Source: Porphyromonadaceae bacterium UBA3327 (GTDB lineage Bacteria; Bacteroidota; Bacteroidia; Bacteroidales; Muribaculaceae). From it: a DNA stretch of 37,348 nucleotides. Below, one piece after another: positions 16,757 through 24,581 of this stretch. The DNA lies in the NCBI GenBank assembly GCA_002361155.1, contig DERZ01000037.1, forward strand, positions 1-37,348. Direction: 5' to 3'. Position numbers and translations under genes: made by a program. The notes under the pieces were generated by a model. It searched no databases. It saw only the letters and a program-made list of their open reading frames with translations, and had not been told where the DNA came from. Position 1 is the first letter of the stretch. The number at the start of each line of letters is the position of its first letter.

Positions 16757-19700
16757 ATGAGTAAAACAAAGAAATTCCTGACATGCGATGGCAATCAGGC
16801 TGCCGCGCATATAAGCTACATGTTTAGCGAGGTGGCGGCGATCTATCCCATCACTCCCTCGTCGACGATGGCGGAGTATGTCGATGACTGGTCGGCTGCC
16901 GGTAGAAAGAATATCTTCGGCGAGACAGTCCATGTCCAGGAGATGCAGAGTGAGGCCGGTGCCGCAGGTGCTGTCCACGGCTCTCTTCAGGCCGGTGCTC
17001 TCACCACGACATATACAGCGTCGCAGGGTCTCCTGCTGATGATTCCTAATATGTACAAGATTGCCGGCGAACTCCTTCCCTGTGTGTTCCATGTGTCGGC
17101 GCGTACACTCGCTTCCCATGCTCTCAGTATTTTCGGGGACCATCAGGATGTGATGAGCGCCCGCCAGACCGGTTTCGCCATGTTCTGCGAAGGCAGCGTG
17201 CAGGAGGTGATGGATCTTGCTGCTGTAGCTCATCTTTCGGCAATCAGGGGCCGTGTGCCTTTCGTCAATTTCTTCGACGGTTTCCGCACCTCGCATGAAA
17301 TCCAGAAAATCGAGGCTCTTTCGGAGGAAGACCTCGCACCCCTCCTGGACCGCAAGGCGCTGGAGGAATTCCGCGCCGGCGCCCTGAATCCGGACGCCCC
17401 CGTGGCCCGCGGTATGGCCGAGAACCCCGACGTGTTCTTCCAGCACCGCGAGGCAAGCAACAGATATTATGAGGCTATTCCTGAAATAGTGGAGGAATAT
17501 GTAAAGGAGATGAACCGCCTCACGGGCCGCAATTACGGCCTCTTCGATTATTACGGCGATCCGGAGGCCGACCGCGTGATCATTGCTATGGGATCGGTGA
17601 CTGAGACCATAAAGGAGACCATCGACTATCTCCGCGCCAACGGCGAGAAGGTGGGTCTTGTGGCGGTGCATCTCTACCGCCCCTTCTCTGCACGTCATTT
17701 CCTCGCCGCTGTGCCGGCGAGTGTCCGCAGGATTGCCGTGCTCGACCGCACCAAGGAACCAGGAGCCAACGGTGAGCCCCTCTACCTCGATGTGCGCGAC
17801 TGTTTTTACGGCAGGGAGAACGCCCCGATGATAATCGGCGGACGTTACGGCCTCAGTTCCAAGGACACCACTCCGGCGCAGATTCTCGAAGTGTACCGCA
17901 ATCTCGCCGCCGAAACACCCAAAAAAGGATTCACCATCGGTATCGAGGATGACGTGACCAACCTCTCTCTCCCGGTTGTACCCGAAATAAACATCGGCGG
18001 CAAAGGTATGTTCCAGGCCAAGTTCTACGGACTCGGAGCCGACGGAACAGTGGGTGCCAACAAGAACTCCGTGAAAATCATCGGTGACAACACCGACAAG
18101 TACTGTCAGGCTTATTTCGCATACGATTCGAAGAAGTCGGGAGGTTTCACATGCTCGCATCTCCGCTTCGGCGACGAGCCGATCCGGTCGACGTATCTTG
18201 TGAATACTCCCAATTTCGTGGCATGTCACGTGCAGGCTTATCTTCACATGTACGATGTGACACGCGGACTCCAGCCCAACGGCACTTTCCTGCTCAACAC
18301 CATCTGGGAGGGCGACGAACTCGCCGCCAACCTTCCCAACAGGGTGAAACGCTATTTCGCGGAGAACAATATCACGGTATATTACATAAACGCGACCCGC
18401 ATCGCCCAGGAGATCGGTCTCGGCAACCGTACCAACACCATTCTCCAGAGCGCATTCTTCCGCATCACGGAGGTGATTCCCGTGGATCTCGCAATCGAGC
18501 AGATGAAGAAGTTCATTGTGAAGAGCTATGGGAAGAAAGGTGAGAATGTCGTGAACATGAACAATCAGGCAGTTGACCGCGGCGGCGAGTACCGTCGTCT
18601 CGAGGTCAAGCCCGAATGGGCGTCGCTTGCCGATGATGCTCCGACCCTTGTTCCGGCTCCCGAGTTTATCGAGACCGTCGTGCGTCCGATCAACGCTCAG
18701 GACGGAGACCTGCTCCCCGTCAGCAAGTTCGTAGACTGTCCGGACGGCACCTGGCCGCTCGGTACCGCCGCTTACGAGAAGCGCGGCGTTGCCACGTTCG
18801 TGCCCGAATGGAATCCCGAGAACTGTATTCAGTGTAACCGCTGTTCCTACGTCTGTCCCCATGCTTCGATCCGTCCTTTCGTGCTGACCCCCGAGGAGGC
18901 TGCCAAGGCACCATTCGGCGAGGAGCACTCGATCCCGGCGATTGGCAAGGAATTCGTTTCAGGCAGCCGCTTCGTTCAGCAGGTCGATGTGCTCGACTGT
19001 CTCGGCTGCGGCAACTGCGTGGATGTCTGCCCGGGCAAGAAAGGCAACAAGGCTCTCGCGATGCGCGCGCTCCATACGCAGGAAGCCCAGGACAGGAACT
19101 GGGAATGGCTCGTCAGGAATGTCACCAACAAGGCCGACAAGGTTAATGTCGCCCTCAATGTGAAGAACTCCCAGTTCGCACAGCCTCTCTTCGAGTTCTC
19201 CGGCGCCTGCTCCGGATGTGGCGAGACTCCCTACATCAAGCTTATCACCCAGCTCTTCGGCGACCGCGAGATCGTGGCCAACGCCACCGGATGCTCCTCG
19301 ATTTATTCCGGATCGGTGCCCAGCACTCCCTATACGGTCAATGAGAAGGGACACGGACCTGCATGGGGCAACTCCCTGTTCGAGGACTTCTGCGAGTACG
19401 GCCTCGGTATGTACATAGGTTACGAGAAGCTGCGCGACCGTGTCAAGGAAGCCGCCTCCAGCCTCTCAACCTCCGGCGAGGCTCCGGCTGCGACGCGCGA
19501 GGCAGCACAGCGCTGGCTTGACGGATGCGATGACGGTCCCGTCTCCCGCGTGACAGGCGATGCTCTTGTGGAGGCCTGCCGTGAGGGTGCGGAGAAGGGT
19601 TGTCCCGACTGCCGCACCATCGTGGAACTCTCGCACTACCTCACCAGACGCAGCCAGTGGATCATCGGTGGCGACGGCGCAAGCTACGACATAGGCTTCG

Positions 19701-20356
19701 GCGGTCTCGACCACGTCATCGCCTCAGGCAAGAATGTCAATATACTCGTGCTCGACACCGAGGTTTACTCCAATACAGGCGGCCAGAGTTCCAAGTCGAC
19801 TCCGATCGGAGCCATCGCAAAGTTCGCCGCCGCCGGCAAACGAATCCGCAAGAAGGATCTCGGACTCATCGCCACCACCTACGGTTATGTGTATGTGGCC
19901 CAGATCGCGATGGGTGCTGATCAGGCGCAGACCCTTGCTGCTATACGCGAGGCGGAGGCTTACGACGGCCCATCGCTTGTGATCGCTTATTCGCCCTGTA
20001 TCAATCATGGCATCAAGAAGGGTATGGGGCACAGTCAGGCTGAGGAGAAAGAGGCCGTGGAGTGCGGGTACTGGCACCTCTGGCGCTATAATCCCGAACT
20101 CGAGAGCCAGGGTCAGAACCCATTCTCGCTCGACAGCAAGGAACCCGATTGGGACAAGTTCTATGACTTCCTCAAGGGAGAGGTGCGTTTCGCTTCGCTC
20201 TACAAGATGTATCCCAAGGATGCAGAGGAACTCTTCAAGGCAGCCCGGGACAACGCCCGCTGGCGCTATAACAACTACAAGCGCCTCGCAGCTCAGAACT
20301 GGGGCGTGGATCCCGAACTGACCCCCGAGGAAATCGAGCTCCGTAAGCATACCTGA
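16757..20356 (+). CDS. nifJ: Pyruvate:ferredoxin (flavodoxin) oxidoreductase
   Basis: Single-chain 1199-aa PFOR that oxidises pyruvate with CoA to acetyl-CoA and CO2 and passes electrons to ferredoxin or flavodoxin, a central step of anaerobic metabolism. Visible parts: N-terminal CDGNQAAAHISYMF...YPITPSSTMAEY; ferredoxin domain with two 4Fe-4S motifs CIQCNRCSYVCP (from C690) and CLGCGNCVDVCP (from C748); ACSGCGETPYIKL and NATGCSS near a further cluster; TPP-binding GGDGASYDIGFGGLDHV followed by TEVYSNTGGQSSKSTP (about 970-1015). Length is typical. The ATG at 16757 (MSKTKKFLTCDGN) matches Bacteroidales homologues better than the ATG at 16733, which adds eight residues. Confidence 0.96.
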   Translation: MSKTKKFLTCDGNQAAAHISYMFSEVAAIYPITPSSTMAEYVDDWSAAGRKNIFGETVHVQEMQSEAGAAGAVHGSLQAGALTTTYTASQGLLLMIPNMYKIAGELLPCVFHVSARTLASHALSIFGDHQDVMSARQTGFAMFCEGSVQEVMDLAAVAHLSAIRGRVPFVNFFDGFRTSHEIQKIEALSEEDLAPLLDRKALEEFRAGALNPDAPVARGMAENPDVFFQHREASNRYYEAIPEIVEEYVKEMNRLTGRNYGLFDYYGDPEADRVIIAMGSVTETIKETIDYLRANGEKVGLVAVHLYRPFSARHFLAAVPASVRRIAVLDRTKEPGANGEPLYLDVRDCFYGRENAPMIIGGRYGLSSKDTTPAQILEVYRNLAAETPKKGFTIGIEDDVTNLSLPVVPEINIGGKGMFQAKFYGLGADGTVGANKNSVKIIGDNTDKYCQAYFAYDSKKSGGFTCSHLRFGDEPIRSTYLVNTPNFVACHVQAYLHMYDVTRGLQPNGTFLLNTIWEGDELAANLPNRVKRYFAENNITVYYINATRIAQEIGLGNRTNTILQSAFFRITEVIPVDLAIEQMKKFIVKSYGKKGENVVNMNNQAVDRGGEYRRLEVKPEWASLADDAPTLVPAPEFIETVVRPINAQDGDLLPVSKFVDCPDGTWPLGTAAYEKRGVATFVPEWNPENCIQCNRCSYVCPHASIRPFVLTPEEAAKAPFGEEHSIPAIGKEFVSGSRFVQQVDVLDCLGCGNCVDVCPGKKGNKALAMRALHTQEAQDRNWEWLVRNVTNKADKVNVALNVKNSQFAQPLFEFSGACSGCGETPYIKLITQLFGDREIVANATGCSSIYSGSVPSTPYTVNEKGHGPAWGNSLFEDFCEYGLGMYIGYEKLRDRVKEAASSLSTSGEAPAATREAAQRWLDGCDDGPVSRVTGDALVEACREGAEKGCPDCRTIVELSHYLTRRSQWIIGGDGASYDIGFGGLDHVIASGKNVNILVLDTEVYSNTGGQSSKSTPIGAIAKFAAAGKRIRKKDLGLIATTYGYVYVAQIAMGADQAQTLAAIREAEAYDGPSLVIAYSPCINHGIKKGMGHSQAEEKEAVECGYWHLWRYNPELESQGQNPFSLDSKEPDWDKFYDFLKGEVRFASLYKMYPKDAEELFKAARDNARWRYNNYKRLAAQNWGVDPELTPEEIELRKHT

Positions 20357-20373
20357 AATAACAAACACTGAAT

Positions 20374-20412
20374 AAAAAACAGAGCCTCCCGCAGAAGGAG
20401 GCTCTGTTTTTT
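20374..20412. terminator. Bidirectional intrinsic terminator between nifJ and the SIMPL gene
   Basis: Perfect 16-bp inverted repeat with arms 20374-20389 and 20397-20412, core CAGAGCCTCC / GGAGGCTCTG, a 7-nt loop, an A-run on the left and a T-run on the right. It can terminate nifJ (+) and the convergent gene (-). Confidence 0.92.
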
Positions 20413-20452
20413 AGCATACGTGCCGGACGGAGATGCTTTTACAGCCTGGGTG

Positions 20453-21202
20453 TCAGTCTTTCAGATAGTACTCGATTGTCGAGACTACACGTACCCGCTT
20501 GATGGAGGGTGTGTACTGGTCGCGGTCTTCGATGGAGAACTGTCCCTGCGACGCTGATTTGATCTTGCCCAGACGGCTTTCGGAGTCCTCGGCAAATTTC
20601 TGTGCCGCCTTGCGGGCATTCCTGGTCGCGTCGGCAACCATATCCGGTTTGATCTGGTTAAGTTCGGTGAATTCATATAAAGTCTGATAGTTGTAGTCGC
20701 CGGCCACAATTGCGATTCCCTGCTGCATCAGCTCCGTTTGTTTGTTCATCAGCTCCTGGATCTTTGCTACCTGCGACGATGTCACCACCACCACCGTGGT
20801 GACATTGTATCGGTAGGGCGGGGGAGTGCCGCCGTAGCTGTCGGCCTGCATGTCCTGCACCTTAGGAGCGTTAACCTGAAATTCCTTGTCTGTTATGCCG
20901 TTCTTCTTCAAGAAATTGACAATTGCATCGTCAGTGGCCGACACCTGGCTGTAGATCTGCGTCAGGTCGTTGCCGACTATCTTGCTGACTATAGGCCAGG
21001 TCACCTTGTTGGCGTTGACCTCTCTCTCGCTGAGGCCGCGGACTGCGACCACGCGCGAATTGGATGATACCATACCAAAGCCGTTACGGATGCAGATACC
21101 CAGCATCAATAGGCCGATGGCTATGAACACCGCCGGCATCCATGCGCTCACGGTCTTGAGAGGAGACCGTGTCCCTTCCCGATTGTTCTCGTCGTTCTTC
21201 AT
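20453..21202 (-). CDS. SIMPL-domain (DUF541) membrane-anchored protein
   Basis: 249 aa. One N-terminal membrane segment (AVFIAIGLLMLGICIRNGF, about residues 24-42) anchors a periplasmic domain. That domain begins VVAVRGLSEREVNANKVTWP and includes IVNFLKKNGITDKEFQVNAP, YRYNVTTVVVVTSSQVAKI and ARKAAQKFAEDSESRLGKI, the usual order of the SIMPL/DUF541 family. Function in the family is poorly known; members include BP26-type envelope proteins. Here it is monocistronic and convergent with nifJ. No clear promoter was seen on the - strand upstream. Confidence 0.85.
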   Translation of the reverse strand: MKNDENNREGTRSPLKTVSAWMPAVFIAIGLLMLGICIRNGFGMVSSNSRVVAVRGLSEREVNANKVTWPIVSKIVGNDLTQIYSQVSATDDAIVNFLKKNGITDKEFQVNAPKVQDMQADSYGGTPPPYRYNVTTVVVVTSSQVAKIQELMNKQTELMQQGIAIVAGDYNYQTLYEFTELNQIKPDMVADATRNARKAAQKFAEDSESRLGKIKSASQGQFSIEDRDQYTPSIKRVRVVSTIEYYLKD

Positions 21203-21272
21203 ATTTCAATTATTTTGATGTGATTTTTAACCTTATAACGCTCCCGAATGTACATTTATCAAAAAAAATTCG

Positions 21273-21280
21273 TAAATTTG
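21273..21280 (+). promoter_or_regulatory. Candidate -7 element of the pheS promoter
   Basis: TAAATTTG followed by C is a perfect -7 match located 21 nt before the pheS ATG. A good -33 TTTG is not visible at the right distance. If used, transcription starts near 21287, so translation cannot begin upstream of it. Confidence 0.55.
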
Positions 21281-21301
21281 CGGTTCAAACGCGAAATAAT
21301 T

Positions 21302-22327
21302 ATGCTTGACAAGATAATGGCTCTCCGCGAGGAGATAAATGCCGCCATCGCGTCCGACATGGAGGCGGTAGAGCAGCTGCGCATCAAATATCTGAGTAAG
21401 AAAGGTCTCGTGTCTTCGCTGATGGCCGACTTCCGTTCCGTACCTGCCGATCAGAAACGGGAGGTAGGGCAGAAAATCAACGAGTTGAAGACTTTCGCAA
21501 CTGAAAAGATTAATTCTTTGAGGGATGCGTTCCTTCTCAAGGAGGATGACTCATGCGATGATCTCGACCTTACGCGTACCGCGTCACCTGAGCAACTTGG
21601 CACCCGCCACCCTCTGTCGGTGGTGCGCAACGAGATTCTGCGCATTTTCGCAGGCATGGGCTTTACTATTGCCGAAGGTCCCGAGATAGAGGATGACTGG
21701 CACGTGTTTGAAAGTCTCAATTTCCCTCCCGACCATCCCGCTCGCGACATGCAGGACACTTTCTTCATCTCGCGTGATCCTTTCGAAGTGCTTCTCCGCA
21801 CCCACACTTCTTCGGTGCAGACCCGGATGATGGAGCACACGCAGCCCCCCATCCGAATCGTGTGTCCGGGACGCGTCTACCGCAACGAGGCCATCTCCGC
21901 GCGCGCGCACTGCTTCTTCCATCAGGTGGAGGGGTTGTACATCGACCGCAATGTGTCGTTTGTCGATCTCAAGCAGGTTCTTCTTGGATTTGCAACCCGT
22001 ATGTTCGGCCCGGATACCAAGATCCGTCTCCGTCCCTCATATTTCCCATTTACCGAACCCTCCGCCGAGATGGACATCTCATGCGACATCTGCGGTGGCA
22101 AAGGCTGCGCGCTCTGCAAGGGAACCGGATGGGTTGAGATTCTCGGATGCGGTATGGTGGACCCTAACGTGCTGAAAGCATGTGGTATCGACCCCGAGAT
22201 CTACACCGGTTACGCCTTCGGTATGGGAGTTGAGCGGATCGCCAACCTGAAATACAAGGTAAAAGACCTGCGCCTCTTCAGCGAAAACGACATCCGCTTC
22301 CTCCGCGAATTCGAATCCGCCCGCTAA
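21302..22327 (+). CDS. pheS: Phenylalanyl-tRNA synthetase alpha subunit
   Basis: 341-aa catalytic alpha subunit of PheRS, which charges tRNA-Phe. Visible parts: N-terminal coiled-coil region (LREEINAAIASDMEAVEQL, IKYLSKKGLVSSLMADF), class II core with GTRHPLSVVRNEILRIFAGM, PARDMQDTFF, LLRTHTSSVQTRMM, RVYRNEAISARAHCFFHQVEG, and motif 3 region GYAFGMGVERIANLKY. An insert with CDICGGKGCALC has four closely spaced Cys, as in many Bacteroidales PheS, probably a zinc site. The ATG at 21302 is preferred: the upstream in-frame ATG at 21248 would translate through the -7 promoter element. pheT is not adjacent. Confidence 0.95.
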   Translation: MLDKIMALREEINAAIASDMEAVEQLRIKYLSKKGLVSSLMADFRSVPADQKREVGQKINELKTFATEKINSLRDAFLLKEDDSCDDLDLTRTASPEQLGTRHPLSVVRNEILRIFAGMGFTIAEGPEIEDDWHVFESLNFPPDHPARDMQDTFFISRDPFEVLLRTHTSSVQTRMMEHTQPPIRIVCPGRVYRNEAISARAHCFFHQVEGLYIDRNVSFVDLKQVLLGFATRMFGPDTKIRLRPSYFPFTEPSAEMDISCDICGGKGCALCKGTGWVEILGCGMVDPNVLKACGIDPEIYTGYAFGMGVERIANLKYKVKDLRLFSENDIRFLREFESAR

Positions 22328-22330
22328 GCC

Positions 22331-22390
22331 AGCCTCCCTTTTCCAGTCAGGGAGGCTCCTCCTTTTCCGGGCAGGAGGCTATCCTGCTCC
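22331..22390 (+). terminator. Probable pheS terminator (two hairpins)
   Basis: AGCCTCCCT (22331-22339) pairs with AGGGAGGCT (22349-22357), followed by CCTCCTTTTCC. A second hairpin GCAGGA (22371-22376) / TCCTGC (22382-22387) is followed by TCCTTTTA. Both have only short T-runs, so termination may be partial. The 22328-22489 gap holds no gene. Confidence 0.55.
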
Positions 22391-22489
22391 TTTTATCTGG
22401 CAATCTTCTCTTCTCCTCCCGGTTTTTAGGGCATTCTTTGTTTTGGTAAAGGGTGCTTGGCTTTTATTTCTTTTGCTTTTCTAAATATT

Positions 22490-23146
22490 ATGACTATCAA
22501 GCAGAGATATGAAGGGATCCTGAAGATTTTTCAGGAGACTATGCCTGAAGCCGGGACGGAACTGCACTATGACAGCCCGTTCCATCTGCTTTTGGCAGTG
22601 ATTCTCTCGGCACAGTGCACCGACAAGCGTATCAACATGGTGACGCCCGCGCTCTTCGAGCGCTTCCCCGACCCGGCATCGCTTGCAGCTGCCGGCGAAG
22701 AGGAGGTGTATGGATACATCAAAAGCGTGACCTTCCCCAACAATAAGACGCGGGCCATCATCAAGGCCGCGCGGATGATCGAGGAAGACTTCGGCGGTGA
22801 GCTACCCTCCGACATCGACAATCTGATCAAGCTCCCCGGGGTAGGCCGCAAGACCGCCAACGTGATGCTTGCGGTAGTCTGGAACAAAGCCGCCATGGCT
22901 GTCGACACCCACGTGTTCAGGGTAAGCAACCGTCTTGGCCTGACCGACAACTCAAAGACCCCGCTCGAGACGGAGCGCACGCTGCTGCGGCACATCCCCG
23001 AGGAGCTGGTATCGACAGCCCACCACTGGCTGATTCTCCACGGCCGCTACATCTGCAAAGCCCGCCGCCCTGACTGCCCCGCCTGCCCCCTGACCCCTTA
23101 CTGCAAAACCTACAGCGGGCCCCGCGAGCCCGGCTCGCGGCACTGA
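22490..23146 (+). CDS. nth: Endonuclease III (DNA glycosylase/AP lyase)
   Basis: 218-aa base-excision repair enzyme that removes oxidised pyrimidines and cuts AP sites. The helix-hairpin-helix LPGVGRKTANVML carries the catalytic Lys (K121), and VDTHVFRVSNR carries the catalytic Asp (D139), each one position from E. coli K120/D138. Four Cys near the end (CKARRPDCPACPLTPYC, spacing 6-2-5) bind the 4Fe-4S cluster. Start is the ATG at 22490; an upstream in-frame codon would add a non-conserved stretch. The tail after the cluster, SGPREPGSRH, is encoded by palindromic GC-rich repeat DNA, and the stop codon lies inside the left arm of a long inverted repeat. Confidence 0.95.
   Translation: MTIKQRYEGILKIFQETMPEAGTELHYDSPFHLLLAVILSAQCTDKRINMVTPALFERFPDPASLAAAGEEEVYGYIKSVTFPNNKTRAIIKAARMIEEDFGGELPSDIDNLIKLPGVGRKTANVMLAVVWNKAAMAVDTHVFRVSNRLGLTDNSKTPLETERTLLRHIPEELVSTAHHWLILHGRYICKARRPDCPACPLTPYCKTYSGPREPGSRH
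23122..23140. repeat. GC-rich palindrome at the 3' end of nth
   Basis: CCGCGAGCCCGGCTCGCGG is a perfect 19-nt palindrome around a central C. It lies inside the last codons of nth and directly joins the inverted repeat that follows. It would form a strong hairpin in the transcript. Confidence 0.8.
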
Positions 23147-23164
23147 ACCGCCATCCGGCGGCCC

Positions 23165-23207
23165 CGCCCTCCCTCCGCTCAGCGCTCGCCCTCCCTCCGC
23201 TCAGCGC
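23165..23207. repeat. Tandem direct repeat, 21-bp unit, two copies
   Basis: Two identical 21-bp copies (core CCCTCCCTCCGCTCAGCGC) at 23165-23185 and 23187-23207, period 22 nt. They lie inside the large inverted repeat. Confidence 0.85.
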
Positions 23208-23210
23208 CCG

Positions 23211-23251
23211 GCGCCGTGCAGCCTTCCCCTCCCAGCGCCGTGCAGCCTTCC
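23211..23251. repeat. Tandem direct repeat, 17-bp unit, two copies
   Basis: GCGCCGTGCAGCCTTCC at 23211-23227 and again at 23235-23251, period 24 nt. Different in sequence from the preceding tandem repeat but in the same block. Confidence 0.85.
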
Positions 23252-23384
23252 TTCTGTCTGCGTGTCCGTGCTCTTTCGCACGCGGTGCCTGCTTTGGCTG
23301 CCGGATGGCGGTTCAGTGCCGGCTGTCTGGCAGCCTGGAAGCGCGGTTTCATTCGCCTTTTCCTCACTTTTCTTCGCCCTCTGC

Positions 23385-23415
23385 TTGCTTTTTTCGCTTT
23401 TTTCGGCTATTTTTG
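23385..23415 (+). promoter_or_regulatory. Promoter of the Y1 transposase-like gene
   Basis: TTG at 23385-23387 and TATTTTTG at 23408-23415 with a 20-nt spacer match the Bacteroidetes consensus. Transcription would begin about 20 nt before the ATG at 23444. The region 23340-23415 is pyrimidine-rich. Confidence 0.65.
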
Positions 23416-23443
23416 CTTTGTATAGTGGTAATTGATTGTTTTT

Positions 23444-24391
23444 ATGAGCGATAGCGGGTTTCGGTATCCTGTCAAGCCTAATCTTTTGAGGCGTAGCAAG
23501 TGGCATGATTATAAGGCCAGATCTATTTATATGATCACTTTGGTGAAGTCGCCGCATATTCCGGATCTGGCTTCGCTTGTCCATCCTTATCCTGATATCT
23601 ACCGGACCGAACGGAGCGAGTCCGGGATGGTGGTGTCGCGCTTTCTCGAGTCGATGGCCCGGTTTCATGAGGCGCTCAATGTCTGGAAGTATGTGGTTAT
23701 GCCGGATCATGTGCATTTCGAGCTGTTTGTGGAGCGGGAATTGCCAGTCGCTGTCGGGCAGTATATTGCTGATCTGAAGGGTGCGTGTACTGCTGCCTGG
23801 CGAGAGAAAACCGGTTGTGGCGAGCCTTTTTTCTCTTCCGGTTTCCATGACCGGATCGTGTCGCACCGCGGGCAGGCTTCTGTCTTGCGGAAATATATCG
23901 CGGACAATCCCCGCCGGCTATGGATAAAGCGTCATAATCCTGATTTTTTCACGTGTCGCCACCGGCTGTCGATTGCCGGATGCGAGTATGAGGCCATCGG
24001 AAACATTTTTCTTCTGAACGATATGGATATCAGGGCTGTCAGGATAAGCCGGCGCTTCCAGCCGGAGGAGCTGCATGATCGGAAAGTATGCTGGCTACGC
24101 ACCATCGAGAACGGAGGTGTGCTCGTTTCTCCGTTCATAAGCGTTGCAGAGAAGCGGGTGCGCGACTATGCCATAGCCAACGACGGGCGATTGATTCTGA
24201 TAGAGCAGAATGGGTTCGGGCCGCGCTACAAGCCGTCGGGCCAATATTTCGGACTTTGCGCGGAAGGACGGCTCCTGATGGTTGCGCCGGTTGAATACAG
24301 CACTTCTAAAATCGTGCTTTCGCGCGAGTGGTGCCTCAGGCACAATGAACTCTCCGAGCAGATAGAAGCCGGAAACTGGCGCCTGGCATAG
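23444..24391 (+). CDS. Y1 (REP-associated type) transposase-like protein with extra C-terminal domain
   Basis: 315 aa. The N-terminal half looks like a Y1/HUH nuclease of the IS200/REP-associated tyrosine transposase group: strand ARSIYMITLVKSP, the metal-binding H89-V-H91 in MPDHVHFELF, FFSSGFHDRIV, and a Tyr (Y151) in RKYIADNPRR that fits the catalytic position. The remaining 150 residues are unlike a bare Y1 protein: GNIFLLNDMDIRAVRISRRFQ, then LVSPFISVAEKRVRDYAIA, GRLILIEQNGFGPRYKPSG and CAEGRLLMVAP, an alternating strand-helix pattern. I do not recognise a named domain; a Rossmann-like nucleotide-binding fold is a guess. I start at ATG 23444; a TTG at 23432 is less likely. No terminal repeats flank the gene on both sides, so it is probably a domesticated RAYT rather than an insertion sequence. 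Confidence 0.72.
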   Translation: MSDSGFRYPVKPNLLRRSKWHDYKARSIYMITLVKSPHIPDLASLVHPYPDIYRTERSESGMVVSRFLESMARFHEALNVWKYVVMPDHVHFELFVERELPVAVGQYIADLKGACTAAWREKTGCGEPFFSSGFHDRIVSHRGQASVLRKYIADNPRRLWIKRHNPDFFTCRHRLSIAGCEYEAIGNIFLLNDMDIRAVRISRRFQPEELHDRKVCWLRTIENGGVLVSPFISVAEKRVRDYAIANDGRLILIEQNGFGPRYKPSGQYFGLCAEGRLLMVAPVEYSTSKIVLSREWCLRHNELSEQIEAGNWRLA

Positions 24392-24487
24392 GGGAATTAT
24401 AGGGAAAGTTATAGAAAAAGTGTCTTGCAATGGGCGGAAAAGAGAGATACCGCCTCAAAAAAATGGGAATGACCTTCACAAGAAATC

Positions 24488-24551
24488 AAGGGAGATGAGA
24501 TGAGGGAGATGGGGGAGAAGAGTAGAAGATGGGGGAGAGGATGGAGGAGAG
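24488..24551 (-). terminator. Candidate Rho-dependent termination region
   Basis: On the - strand the 64 nt after the DoxX-like gene contain no G at all and are rich in C and T (repeated CTCCC and CATCTC). C-rich, G-free transcript is the signature of a Rho utilisation site, and no hairpin terminator is visible for this gene. The + strand reads as a purine-rich tract (GATGGGGGAGA twice). Confidence 0.45.
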
Positions 24552-24581
24552 CAGGATAGGATGACTGAAGCAATGGCAAGC

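Larger units (their letters stand above)
23138..23321. repeat. 26-bp inverted repeat pair between nth and the Y1 gene (REP-like)
   Basis: The left arm 23138-23163 and right arm 23296-23321 are reverse complements over 26 bp with one mismatch (23160/23299); the outer 22 bp are identical. The arm core is GGCACTGAACCGCCATCC. The left arm contains its own short palindrome CCGCC-ATCC-GGCGG, as in REP sequences. The left arm overlaps the last three codons of nth. Spacer DNA (about 130 nt) holds two tandem repeats. Their position beside a Y1 transposase-like gene suggests REP elements served by it. Confidence 0.75.

Noticed and set aside
16739..18928. Antisense open frame of 729 codons opposite nifJ
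   Set aside because: It mirrors a well-conserved enzyme; GC-rich codon use leaves few stops in that frame and the translation shows no known motif.
21203..21301. Phe-tRNA-dependent leader (T-box or Phe-rich attenuator) before pheS
   Set aside because: The gap is short, no terminator-antiterminator pair or Phe-rich short frame is visible, and the predicted leader is only about 15 nt.
23165..23251. Tandem repeats as a CRISPR array
   Set aside because: Only two copies of each of two different units, with 1-7 nt between copies, and no cas genes nearby.
23138..24391. Complete insertion sequence around the Y1 gene
   Set aside because: Both inverted-repeat arms are upstream of the gene and no matching end or target duplication was found downstream.
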